Positions 10,884 to 18,949 of a DNA stretch of 64,000 nt are shown in pieces. The stretch is from assembly GCF_015752315.1 (NCBI RefSeq), contig NZ_JADOVJ010000001.1, forward strand, positions 3,650,501 through 3,714,500, written 5' to 3'. The position numbers and the translations under genes were made by a program. The notes under the pieces are model-generated. The model saw only the letters and a list, made by a program, of their open reading frames with translations, had not been told where the DNA came from and ran no database searches. Position 1 is the first letter of the stretch, and every line of letters begins with the position of its first letter. The DNA is from Nocardioides luteus. GTDB lineage: Bacteria; Actinomycetota; Actinomycetes; Propionibacteriales; Nocardioidaceae.

Positions 10884-11930
10884 ATGTCGCACTACGCCGT
10901 CGAGATCGACCTCGATCACCCCAACACCAGCCACGTCCAGGTTCTCGACCTGGCTGGGTCGACCGCCTCGGCGGGCGAGGTGAAACGCGTCCTCGACGTC
11001 GGCTGCTGGACCGGCGAGATCGGCCGGATCCTCACCGAGCGCGGCTGCACCGTCACCGGTATCGAGATCGACCGCGAGGCGGCGAGCCTGGCCGAGAAGG
11101 TCCTCGACAAGGTGGTCGTCGCCGACCTCGACGCGACGCCGCTGACCGAGATCGTCGAGCCCGGCTCCTTCGACGTGGTGATCTTCGCCGATGTCCTCGA
11201 GCACCTCGTCGACCCGCGGGCGGCGCTGGAGCAGGCCCGTGACCTGCTCGCCCCCGGCGGCAGGGTGGTCATCTCGATCCCCAACGTCACCCACGGCTCG
11301 CTCCGCCTCGCCCTGCTGCAGGGCCGCTGGCAGACCACCGACACCGGCCTCCTGGACCGCACCCACATCAAGTTCTACTCGCGCGAGGGGCTGCTCGAGC
11401 TCTTCGCGGAGGCGGGCTACGCGGTCGAGGACCTGCGCGGCACCACCGCCGACCCGCTCAACGTCGAGGTCGCGGTCGACCCCGACCTGCTTCCCGACGT
11501 CGCGGTGGAGTGGGTGCGTCAGCAGCGTGACGCGCTGGTCTACCAGTTCCAGCTCGCCGCCCGGCCGCTCGCCGACGGGGAGGTCCCGCCCGCGCCGCCC
11601 GAGCTCGTCCAGGCCGCCCCGGCCGACGAGGTGCGGCTCCGCGACGCCCACACCAGGCAGTTCGAGGAGGTCACCCGCTCCCGGCTGGCCACGCGCGACC
11701 ACATCCTCGGCATCCAGGCCTCCGCCAACTCCGCCCAGGCCCGGGTCGGCACCCTGTCCAAGCAGCTGCGCGAGTCCCGCGAGGTCAACCGGCGCCGCCG
11801 CGAGCGCATCGAGCGCCTCCGCGGCAAGGTCGCCGGCCTCGAGGCCGACCTGACCTACGCCAACCGCCACCCGGTGCGTAACTTCGGCCGCCGGGTCGTC
11901 CGCCGCCTCCGCCGCGCCGCCCAGTCGTAG
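10884..11930 (+). CDS. class I SAM-dependent methyltransferase with C-terminal coiled coil
   Basis: A 348-residue protein. The SAM-binding motif I is LDVGCWTGEIG (37-47), motif II ends in TGIEID, and FADVLEHLVDP followed by LLAPGGRVVISIPN are motifs post-I and III. Residues 255-330 are charged and heptad-like (coiled coil), with a basic Arg-rich tail. Such Methyltransf_23-type enzymes in glycan clusters often modify sugar residues. The same domain with the same sequence style (GCWTGELG, HGSRRLAALQGHW) is the C-terminal half of the gene at 13646, so the two are paralogues a few kb apart. It converges on the GT2 gene, with 44 bases between. Confidence 0.85.
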   Translation: MSHYAVEIDLDHPNTSHVQVLDLAGSTASAGEVKRVLDVGCWTGEIGRILTERGCTVTGIEIDREAASLAEKVLDKVVVADLDATPLTEIVEPGSFDVVIFADVLEHLVDPRAALEQARDLLAPGGRVVISIPNVTHGSLRLALLQGRWQTTDTGLLDRTHIKFYSREGLLELFAEAGYAVEDLRGTTADPLNVEVAVDPDLLPDVAVEWVRQQRDALVYQFQLAARPLADGEVPPAPPELVQAAPADEVRLRDAHTRQFEEVTRSRLATRDHILGIQASANSAQARVGTLSKQLRESREVNRRRRERIERLRGKVAGLEADLTYANRHPVRNFGRRVVRRLRRAAQS

Positions 11931-11974
11931 TCACACGGAGGCGCTGCGCGAACTGCGAAGCAAGCGCATTCGGT

Positions 11975-13543
11975 TCAGCGGATGCCGTTGGAGTAGCGCT
12001 CGCGTACGTCCATGTAGTTGCCCCACCGGTTGTTGACGAAGTCCTTCTCCCAGTCGTGGACCGCGTTGTCGCGGCTGACCGACTCGAAGTGGAAGAGGAC
12101 GACGTCGTGGAGCCAGACCAGGCGCAGGCCCAGTGAGCGACGGACCTTGAGGCACAGGTCGACGTCGTTGTAGTTGACCGGTAGCCGCTCGCTGAACCCG
12201 CCGGCGTCGAAGAAGACCTCGCGCCGCATCGCGACGCACGCGCCGGTGAGCGCGGAGGTCTCCCGGTTGATGTGCAGCTCGCCGTGGTTGCCGCGCTCCT
12301 CGGGGCGGGCCCGGTAGTAGGCGTGGGTGATGGTGCCGCTGCCGTAGATCAGGCCGGCGTGCTGGATGCGGAGGTCCTCGAAGAGCAGCTTGGGGCCGGT
12401 CATCCCGACGTCGGGCTCGCGCAGCGGCGCGATCAGCTGCTCGATGACGCCCTCGGAGTAGGCCTCCATGTCGTCGTTGAGGAAGATCAGCACGTCGCCG
12501 CGGGCGTGCGCGGCGCCGACGTTGCACTTGGCGCTGAAGCTGAACTTCTCGGTGAACTCGACGAGCTTGATGTCGGCGCCCTCGATCGCCCTCAGCGCCT
12601 CGAGCACCGGGGCTGGGGTGGGGGTGTCGTAGACGATCACGAACTCGACGTCGCGGTGCTTGGTGGCGGCGACCACGGAGCGGACGGTCTCGACGACCAT
12701 CGCCCGCTTCTCTCCCCACACGATCGCGCTGGTGCCGATGGTCGGGATGATCACGCTGACCGGGGTGTCCAGGTCGGGCTCCCGCTCGACCCGGTAGAGG
12801 CCGGGCGAGACGCCGTGGGTGGCCCTCGCCCGGATCCCGAGCCGGTCCAGGTGGGCCTGGACCGCGCGTACGCCGGCGTCCCAGGCGTAGGGCTTGGCGT
12901 GGTTGTCCGCGGCGGCCGAGCCCGGCACCTGGCGCCAGTGGTAGAGCACTCCGGGGACGTGGACGATGCGCCGGGCACGCTCGCTGACCCGCAGCACGAG
13001 GTCGTGGTCCTGGGAGCCGTCGAAGCCCTCCCGGAAGCCGCCGACCTCCTCCACGACGGAGCGGCGGAACACGGAGAAGTGGGTGCAGTAGTTGTGGTGG
13101 CGCAGCCGCTCCGGGGACCAGTCGGGCTTGTAGTAGGCGTCGCGGAGCTCGCCCGCGTCGCTCATCAGGTCCTGGTCGCTGTAGGCGTAGTCGAGGTCGT
13201 CGAACCGGTCGTAGGCGGCGACCATCTTCGCCATGGCGTTCGGCTCGAGCACGTCGTCGTGGTCGAGCAGGGCGACCAGCTCGCCGCTCGCCTCGGCCAG
13301 CGAGGAGTTCGACGCGGCCACGATGCCGCCGTTCTCGGCGCGCTCCACGATCCGCACCCGCGGCTCCTTCGCGGCCAGCTCGCGCAGCCGCGGCAGCACC
13401 CAGGGCTGCGGTGATCTGTCGTCGCTGAGGATCCATTCCCAGTCCTCGTAGGACTGGCCGAGGACCGAGGCGATGGTGTCCTCGAAGGCATCGGCGGGCG
13501 GGTTGTAGACAGCGGTGATCAGGGACAGCCGGGGCGATGGCAT
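11975..13543 (-). CDS. glycosyltransferase with two GT2 domains
   Basis: A 522-residue protein made of two GT-A domains. The first (about 5-200) starts LSLITAVYNPPADAFEDT with SDDRS and LLDHDDVL; the second (about 235-500) starts VSVIIPTIG, has FLNDDMEAY as DxD site and the acceptor-side motif DVDLCLKVR. Tandem GT2 proteins of this type build rhamnose-rich or O-antigen-like chains. The ATG at 13543 (MPSPRLSL) is preferred over an upstream start that adds 13 unlike residues. It is divergent from the RgpF/methyltransferase gene, and both probably serve the same surface polysaccharide. Confidence 0.88.
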   Translation of the reverse strand: MPSPRLSLITAVYNPPADAFEDTIASVLGQSYEDWEWILSDDRSPQPWVLPRLRELAAKEPRVRIVERAENGGIVAASNSSLAEASGELVALLDHDDVLEPNAMAKMVAAYDRFDDLDYAYSDQDLMSDAGELRDAYYKPDWSPERLRHHNYCTHFSVFRRSVVEEVGGFREGFDGSQDHDLVLRVSERARRIVHVPGVLYHWRQVPGSAAADNHAKPYAWDAGVRAVQAHLDRLGIRARATHGVSPGLYRVEREPDLDTPVSVIIPTIGTSAIVWGEKRAMVVETVRSVVAATKHRDVEFVIVYDTPTPAPVLEALRAIEGADIKLVEFTEKFSFSAKCNVGAAHARGDVLIFLNDDMEAYSEGVIEQLIAPLREPDVGMTGPKLLFEDLRIQHAGLIYGSGTITHAYYRARPEERGNHGELHINRETSALTGACVAMRREVFFDAGGFSERLPVNYNDVDLCLKVRRSLGLRLVWLHDVVLFHFESVSRDNAVHDWEKDFVNNRWGNYMDVRERYSNGIR

Positions 13544-13604
13544 GGGCTTCAGCCTATGCCGCCCGCGGACGGTACGCAGCACCCGACACGGGCCGGGCGA
13601 CCGT

Positions 13605-13610
13605 TAGGGT
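13605..13610 (+). promoter_or_regulatory. -10 element for the RgpF/methyltransferase gene
   Basis: TAGGGT fits TAnnnT and lies 36 bases upstream of the GTG start, which has its own GGAGG. No good -35 is visible. Confidence 0.35.
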
Positions 13611-13645
13611 GATGGCCGACATCACATCGTCTCGGAGGTTTGGCC

Positions 13646-15532
13646 GTGTCCCGGTTGGCAGTGTTGGCGACGTACGACACCGAGGGCCGGCTGTGGCCGC
13701 ACGTGCGCCGCCAGATCGAGGCGTACGCAGCAGCAGCCGAGGTCGTGGTGGTCTCCGCCGGCGGCCTGCGCGAGGAGGACCGGGCCTGGGCGCGGGCCAG
13801 GGCGCAGGTGATCGAGCGCGACAACGTCGGCTACGACTTCGCCTCCTACCAGGCCGGGCTGGACGCCGCCGGGGACCTGACGCGCTTCGACCTGGTCGTG
13901 CTGGCCAACGACAGCTTCATCGGCCCGGTGGTGCCGCTGGAGCGGATCTTCGAGGAGATGGCCGCGCGCGGCGTCGACTTCTGGGGGCTGACCCGCAACG
14001 AGGAGATGGGCGACCACGTCCAGAGCTACTTCGTGGGCTTCGCGCCGACCACGATCGCCTCCGCCGCCTTCGCCGAGTTCTGGCGCGACTTCGAGCCGCT
14101 CGACGACCGGGCCGAGGTGATCACCCGCTACGAGGTCGGGCTCACCCGACGGCTCGCCGAGGCCGGCCTCACCTACGACGCCTACTTCGTGCCGCGGGCC
14201 CACGAGCACCGCCGGGCCCGGGCACGAAGGTCCTGGATGGGCGTCAACATCACCTTTGACCCCGACACCGACCCGCACCTGCTCCCGGACAAGACCGCCG
14301 AGTGGAACCTGGTCCGCAACATCGGCGACCAGCCGCCCAACCCGTGCAACACCATGGCCGACAGCGTGCTCGACGACGGCCGGCTGCCGATCGTCAAGAT
14401 CGAGACGCTGCGCGACGATCCCTACGCCCTCGACGCCGAGGCGCTGCTGCGGCACTGCGAGCGGGCCTACCCGAGCGTGTTCGAGGGGGTGCGCGACTAC
14501 CTCGACCACACCCGCGAGGCCCGCGGCCGACGGCTCACCAAGGTGACTCCGCTGAGCCCCGAGCGCCGTCTCGACGGGCGGGCGCTGGCCTACTGCGCAC
14601 CCGCGGCGGGGCCCGACGAAGGGCTCCGACCCTCGAGCCGGTTCCCGCCGGGGTCGCTGGCGGGCGAGAACACTCCCCCGGCGCAGATCGCCGCGCTGGT
14701 CGGCTCGGCGCCGAACGTGCTCGAGGTCGGCTGCTGGACCGGTGAGCTCGGCCGCCGCCTCGGCGCCCAGGGCTGTCGGGTGGCGGGTGTCGAGGCGGAT
14801 CCGGAGGCCGCTGCGTACGCGGGTGAGGCGCTGGCCGAGGTGGTCGTCGCCGACCCGGCCGCCACCGCGCTGAGCGACCTGTTCGACCCCGGCAGCTTCG
14901 ACGTCGTCGTGCTCGCCGACCAGGTCGAGTACGCCCCGGACCCGGCCGCGGTCCTCGAGGACGCCCACGCGCTGCTCGCGCCCGGCGGGCGGATCGTGGT
15001 CTCCGCCCGCAACGCGTCCCACGGCTCGCGGCGGCTCGCCGCCCTGCAGGGGCACTGGTCGATGACGGCGCTGCCGGTGGACCGCACCCCTCGGCGCTCC
15101 TACGACCGGGCGGGCCTGCTGCGGCTCCTGGCCGACGCCAACCTGGTGGCGACCGACCTGCGCGGCACCGTCGCCGACCCTCTCGTCTCCGACTACGGCG
15201 TCCCGCAGAAGACACTGCCCTACGGCATCGCCGAGTGGGTCCGCGACCAGCCCGACGCCATGGTCGAGACCTTCCAGGTCGCGGCGCGGCCGGCGGTCCC
15301 CGGCGAGCGCGTCGAAGCCCCGGAGCTCGTCCCCGCCGTGGCCCCCGAGACCGTACGTCTCACCGACGCCCACACCGAGCGGGCCGAGCGGGTGCGGGCC
15401 GAGCGGCGCGCCGGCCGCCGGCTCCCCGAGCGCGTCGCGGAGCTCGAGGAGCACGTCCAGCAGCTGGAGGCCGAGCTGGCCCGCCACCCGTTGCGACGGG
15501 TGGCGGGCCAGCTCAAGCGGCGCGTGCTCTGA
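13646..15532 (+). CDS. RgpF-like domain fused to class I methyltransferase
   Basis: A 628-residue protein from GTG (VSRLAVLATYD), chosen because GGAGG at 13634-13638 is seven bases upstream; a TTG six bases earlier is too close to it. Residues 1-190 resemble rhamnan synthesis protein F: DNVGYDFASYQAGL and LANDSFIGPV. After a linker, residues 340-560 form a Methyltransf_23-type domain with LEVGCWTGELG (about 359-369) and LLAPGGRIVVSARN, and the tail is helical. The fusion suggests coupled extension and methylation of a surface polysaccharide. A long hairpin sits in the last codons. The neighbouring gene at 10884 carries a stand-alone version of the methyltransferase. Confidence 0.85.
   Translation: MSRLAVLATYDTEGRLWPHVRRQIEAYAAAAEVVVVSAGGLREEDRAWARARAQVIERDNVGYDFASYQAGLDAAGDLTRFDLVVLANDSFIGPVVPLERIFEEMAARGVDFWGLTRNEEMGDHVQSYFVGFAPTTIASAAFAEFWRDFEPLDDRAEVITRYEVGLTRRLAEAGLTYDAYFVPRAHEHRRARARRSWMGVNITFDPDTDPHLLPDKTAEWNLVRNIGDQPPNPCNTMADSVLDDGRLPIVKIETLRDDPYALDAEALLRHCERAYPSVFEGVRDYLDHTREARGRRLTKVTPLSPERRLDGRALAYCAPAAGPDEGLRPSSRFPPGSLAGENTPPAQIAALVGSAPNVLEVGCWTGELGRRLGAQGCRVAGVEADPEAAAYAGEALAEVVVADPAATALSDLFDPGSFDVVVLADQVEYAPDPAAVLEDAHALLAPGGRIVVSARNASHGSRRLAALQGHWSMTALPVDRTPRRSYDRAGLLRLLADANLVATDLRGTVADPLVSDYGVPQKTLPYGIAEWVRDQPDAMVETFQVAARPAVPGERVEAPELVPAVAPETVRLTDAHTERAERVRAERRAGRRLPERVAELEEHVQQLEAELARHPLRRVAGQLKRRVL
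15473..15514. repeat. 19-bp perfect hairpin inside the end of a CDS
   Basis: Two 19-base arms (15473-15491 and 15496-15514) are perfect inverted copies around TGCG. The structure encodes ELARHPLRRVAGQL near the C-terminus of the RgpF/methyltransferase protein and ends 18 bases before its stop; the convergent gene stops six bases further on. It may act as a two-way terminator built into coding sequence because no spacer is available. Confidence 0.75.
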
Positions 15533-15538
15533 GCTCGG

Positions 15539-16504
15539 TCAGTAGCGCAGGCGGCGCAGGTAGGAGTAGCCGACCTCCGCGGTGCGGAGCGGGCTGATCT
15601 CCGGGGTGTCGTTCTCGACGATGTACTCCTCGACCTCGTGGGCCTCGAAGACCTTCGCGAAGTCGATGAAGCCGGTGCCGAGGTCGACGTGGTCGCCGGT
15701 GGTGGGGTTGCGGTCCTTGACGTGGTACTGCCGCACCCGCTGCGGCCCCGACGTGATGGTGTCGATGGCGAAGTCGATCGCCTCGTCGTTGGACAGACCG
15801 CGGTTGACCCCGCCCGTCACCGCCCAGTAGATGTCGATCTCGAGGTGCACCAGCCCGGGGTCGAGCTCGGTGGTCAGGACGTCCCAGGGAGTCACGCCGC
15901 CGCCGAGATCGGTCGTGAACTCGTGGGCGTGGTTGTGGTAGCCGTAGGCGATGCCGTAGCGCTTCGCGGCGGCCGCCTCGACGTTCATCTGCTCCGCCCA
16001 GGTCTGCCAGTCGGAGAGCGAGCTCGAGGCGAGGTAGGGCACGACCATGTAGCGCTGGCCCAGGGTCGCGGCGTTCTGCAGCTTGGTCTGCAGGTCGGCG
16101 GGCGTGGCGCTGATGCCGTCGTGGGAGGAGGAGGCGCGGATGCCGAGACCGTCGTAGAAGGCGCGCAGCTCGGCCGCGGTCTTGCCGAAGTAGCCCAGCG
16201 CCTGCTCGACCCGCGGGTAGCCCATCTCCGCGATCTTCGTCATCGTCGCGTCGAAGCCCGCCGCGCCGTTGAGGTCGTCGCGCAGCGTCCACAGCTGGAT
16301 GCTGATCCGGCCCGGGGGCACCCGGCAGGCGCCGCGCTTGGCCGCCACGGCCGCGCCGGCCGGCGAGAGCAGGCCCGGCACCGCGGCCAGCATGGCACCG
16401 CCCGCGACGGCGCCGAGCGCGCCCTTGACCATCGAGCGACGGCTCAGGCCGCGCTCCTCCAGCGAGCGGCGCAGCGCGCCCTCACCATCGAATCCGTAAC
16501 ACAT
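15539..16504 (-). CDS. Tat-exported TIM-barrel protein, sugar phosphate isomerase/epimerase family
   Basis: A 321-residue protein, with ATG preceded by GAGAGGAAA. The N-terminus contains a twin-arginine signal (LSRRSMVKG, then a hydrophobic Ala-rich stretch to about 52). The AP-endonuclease-2-like barrel has metal-ligand motifs ISIQLWTL, YHNHAHEF, LEIDIYW, QYHVKD and EYIVEND. Family members isomerise or epimerise sugars or keto-sugars, and related barrels act on 3-keto-glycosides. Folding before export through Tat fits a metal enzyme acting outside the membrane on free sugars or glycosides rather than phosphates. It is the last gene of the long minus-strand run. Confidence 0.85.
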   Translation of the reverse strand: MCYGFDGEGALRRSLEERGLSRRSMVKGALGAVAGGAMLAAVPGLLSPAGAAVAAKRGACRVPPGRISIQLWTLRDDLNGAAGFDATMTKIAEMGYPRVEQALGYFGKTAAELRAFYDGLGIRASSSHDGISATPADLQTKLQNAATLGQRYMVVPYLASSSLSDWQTWAEQMNVEAAAAKRYGIAYGYHNHAHEFTTDLGGGVTPWDVLTTELDPGLVHLEIDIYWAVTGGVNRGLSNDEAIDFAIDTITSGPQRVRQYHVKDRNPTTGDHVDLGTGFIDFAKVFEAHEVEEYIVENDTPEISPLRTAEVGYSYLRRLRY

Positions 16505-16545
16505 GGCTGTTTCCTCTCGGGGGGTTTCGAACTCTCGGGGTCGAG

Positions 16546-17553
16546 TCAGTCGTTGGTGCTGAAGGCGGCGTCGAAGGCGGCCTCCGGGGCGTCGAAGGCG
16601 AGCCGGCGGACGAACTCCAGCGCCTCGGGCGCGCCCACGAGGCGGTCCATGCCGGCGTCCTCCCACTCGACCGAGATGGGGCCCTCGTAGCCGATGGCGT
16701 TCAGCATCCGGAAGCACTGCTCCCAGGGGACGTCGCCGTGGCCGGTGGAGACGAAGTCCCAGCCGCGCCGCGGGTCGGCCCAGGCCAGGTGGGAGCCGAG
16801 CCGGGCGTTGCGGCCGTTGCCGGTCTGCAGCTTCGTGTCCTTGCAGTCCACGTGGTAGATCCGGTCGCGGAAATCCCACAGGAACCCGACCGGGTCGACC
16901 TGCTGCCACACCATGTGGCTGGGGTCCCAGTTGAGGCCGAACGCCTCCCGGTGCCCGATCGCCTCCAGCGTCGCGACGGTGGACCAGTAGTCGTAGGCGA
17001 TCTCGGAGGGGTGCACCTCGTGGGCGAACCGCACCCCGCACTCGTCGAAGACGTCGAGGATCGGGTTCCAGCGGTCGGCGAAGTCCTGGTAGCCCGCCTC
17101 GATCGTCTCCTGGGAGACCGGCGGGAACATCGCGACGTACTTCCAGATCGCGGAGCCGGTGAAGCCGACGACGGTCTTGACGCCGAGGTTCTTCGCCGCC
17201 CTGGCGGTCATCTTCATCTCCTCGGCGGCCCGCTGACGTACGCCCTCGGGGTCGCCGTCGCCCCAGATCTTCGCGGGCAGGATGTCCTGGTGCCGCTGGT
17301 CGATCGGGTCGTCGCAGACCGCCTGGCCCTTGAGGTGGTTGGAGATCGTGAAGACCTTCAGGTTGTGCTTCTCCAGCAGGTCCAGCTTCGCCTGGGCGTA
17401 CGTCTCGTCCTCGGCGGCCTGCCAGACGTCGAGGTGGTCGCCCCAGCAGGCGATCTCCAGGCCGTCGTAGCCCCACTCGGAGGCGAGGCGGCAGACCTCC
17501 TCGAACGGCAGGTCGGCCCACTGGCCGGTGAAGAGCGTGATCGGTCGGGTCAT
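16546..17553 (-). CDS. sugar phosphate isomerase/epimerase
   Basis: A 335-residue cytoplasmic TIM-barrel protein without a signal peptide. Motifs of the xylose-isomerase-like superfamily: [57 protein letters not shown] and [11 protein letters not shown], giving Glu/Asp/His metal ligands. Closest in style to inosose isomerase/dehydratase-type proteins of inositol and keto-sugar metabolism; exact substrate not assignable. It starts 25 bases after the phosphodiesterase-family gene and precedes the Tat-exported barrel. With the inositol-phosphate synthase upstream, a cyclitol or keto-sugar substrate is plausible. Confidence 0.85.
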   Translation of the reverse strand: MTRPITLFTGQWADLPFEEVCRLASEWGYDGLEIACWGDHLDVWQAAEDETYAQAKLDLLEKHNLKVFTISNHLKGQAVCDDPIDQRHQDILPAKIWGDGDPEGVRQRAAEEMKMTARAAKNLGVKTVVGFTGSAIWKYVAMFPPVSQETIEAGYQDFADRWNPILDVFDECGVRFAHEVHPSEIAYDYWSTVATLEAIGHREAFGLNWDPSHMVWQQVDPVGFLWDFRDRIYHVDCKDTKLQTGNGRNARLGSHLAWADPRRGWDFVSTGHGDVPWEQCFRMLNAIGYEGPISVEWEDAGMDRLVGAPEALEFVRRLAFDAPEAAFDAAFSTND

Positions 17554-17578
17554 GATTGTCCTTCCTCAGGGGGAGCTT

Positions 17579-18949
17579 TCAGGCGAGCAGGGATGCGAGC
17601 AGGTCACGGACCTCTGTGGCCTCGAACCGGTCGCGCTTGGCGGAGGCGTCGGAGCAGACGAGCACGGGGCCGTGCCGCGGGTCGTCCGGCAGCCGGCCGT
17701 GGCTGCCCGAGACCGGGGCGGGGTCCAGCGGCACCACGCTCATCGCGTAGCGGAGCCCGGCGGTCTTACGGGCCAGCGTGGCGGCGGCCCGCAGCTTGAC
17801 CCAGCGGTCCTCGGGGTCGAGGAACAGCTCGGCCGGGTCGTAGCCGGGCTTCTTGTGGATCTCGACGCCGCGGGCGAAGTCAGGCGCGTTCGCGTCGTCG
17901 AGCCAGTAGTAGTAGGTGAACCAGGCATCCGGCTCGGCCACCACGACGAGCTCGCCGGCCCGCTCGTGGTCGAGTCCGTACGCCGCCTGGCCGGTGCGGT
18001 CGAGGACCTCGGCGACGCCGTCGAGGCCGGTGAGCAGGTCCCGGACCCGTTCCAGGTCGGCGGGGTCCTTGATGTAGACGTGGGCGATCTGGTGGTCGGC
18101 GACCGCGAAGGCCCGCGACGTCCACGGGTCGAGCAGGTCGCCGGTGGCGTTGTGGTGGACGTGCAGGAGACCCTCGCGGCGCAATAGCCGGTTGATGTCG
18201 ACCGGGCGGGAGGCGGCGGTGATGCCGTACTCGCTCAGCAGCACGACGCGCACCCCTGCGGCCTCGGCGTCGTCGAGCAGCGGTGCCAGGGTGGCGTCGA
18301 CGTCGCGGGCGGCCTGGACGGCCTGGGGGCTGTCGGGTCCGAACCGCTGCAGGTCGTAGTCGAGGTGAGGGACGTAGACGAGGGTGAGGTCATGGTCGGG
18401 CATGACCTTGCGGGCGGCCTCGACGATCCATGCCGAGCTCTTGATCGAGGCGGTCGGTCCCCAGTAGGTGAACAGCGGGAACGGGCCGAGCTCCTGGGTG
18501 AGCTCGTCGTGGAGCGACGGTGGCCAGGTCCAGCAGTCCGGCGACTTCTTGCCGTCGGCGTGGTAGGCCGGGCGCGGGGTGACGGTGGTGTCGACGTCGG
18601 CGCCCATGGCGTACCACCAGCAGATGTTGGCGACCTTCGCGCCCGGGCGCCGGCGGCGTACGACGTCCCAGAGCTTCTCGCCCTGCACCAGCGCGTTGTG
18701 CTGGCGCCACAGCAGCACCTCGCCGAGGTCACGGAAGAACCAGCCGTTGCCGACGATGCCGTGGTCGCGTGGCAGCGCACCGGTCAGGAAGGTCGACTGG
18801 ACCGAGCAGGTCACCGCGGGCAGCACGGTGCCGAGCTCGGCGGTGAACCCCGACTCCCCCACCTGCCGCACCCGCGGCATGTGCTGGAGCAGCTCGGGGG
18901 TCATTCCGACCACGTCGATGACCAGCAGCTTCTCGTCGTGCTTGCTCAT
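17579..18949 (-). CDS. alkaline phosphatase/phosphodiesterase superfamily protein (EboF-position)
   Basis: A 456-residue protein of the type I phosphodiesterase/nucleotide pyrophosphatase group. Metal and nucleophile motifs: VIDVVGMTP (first Asp), VLPAVTCSVQSTFLTG (Thr nucleophile region), RDHGIVGNGWF, and VPHLDYDLQRFG. The usual SDHGM metal motif is replaced by SEYGI, a notable change. A late SHGR supplies a possible last His. No signal peptide is present, so it is cytoplasmic or moved with a partner. The start overlaps the EboE stop by four bases (ATGA). A phosphatase of this superfamily is part of described EBO clusters (EboF). It probably removes or transfers a phosphoryl group on the pathway intermediate. 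Confidence 0.8.
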   Translation of the reverse strand: MSKHDEKLLVIDVVGMTPELLQHMPRVRQVGESGFTAELGTVLPAVTCSVQSTFLTGALPRDHGIVGNGWFFRDLGEVLLWRQHNALVQGEKLWDVVRRRRPGAKVANICWWYAMGADVDTTVTPRPAYHADGKKSPDCWTWPPSLHDELTQELGPFPLFTYWGPTASIKSSAWIVEAARKVMPDHDLTLVYVPHLDYDLQRFGPDSPQAVQAARDVDATLAPLLDDAEAAGVRVVLLSEYGITAASRPVDINRLLRREGLLHVHHNATGDLLDPWTSRAFAVADHQIAHVYIKDPADLERVRDLLTGLDGVAEVLDRTGQAAYGLDHERAGELVVVAEPDAWFTYYYWLDDANAPDFARGVEIHKKPGYDPAELFLDPEDRWVKLRAAATLARKTAGLRYAMSVVPLDPAPVSGSHGRLPDDPRHGPVLVCSDASAKRDRFEATEVRDLLASLLA

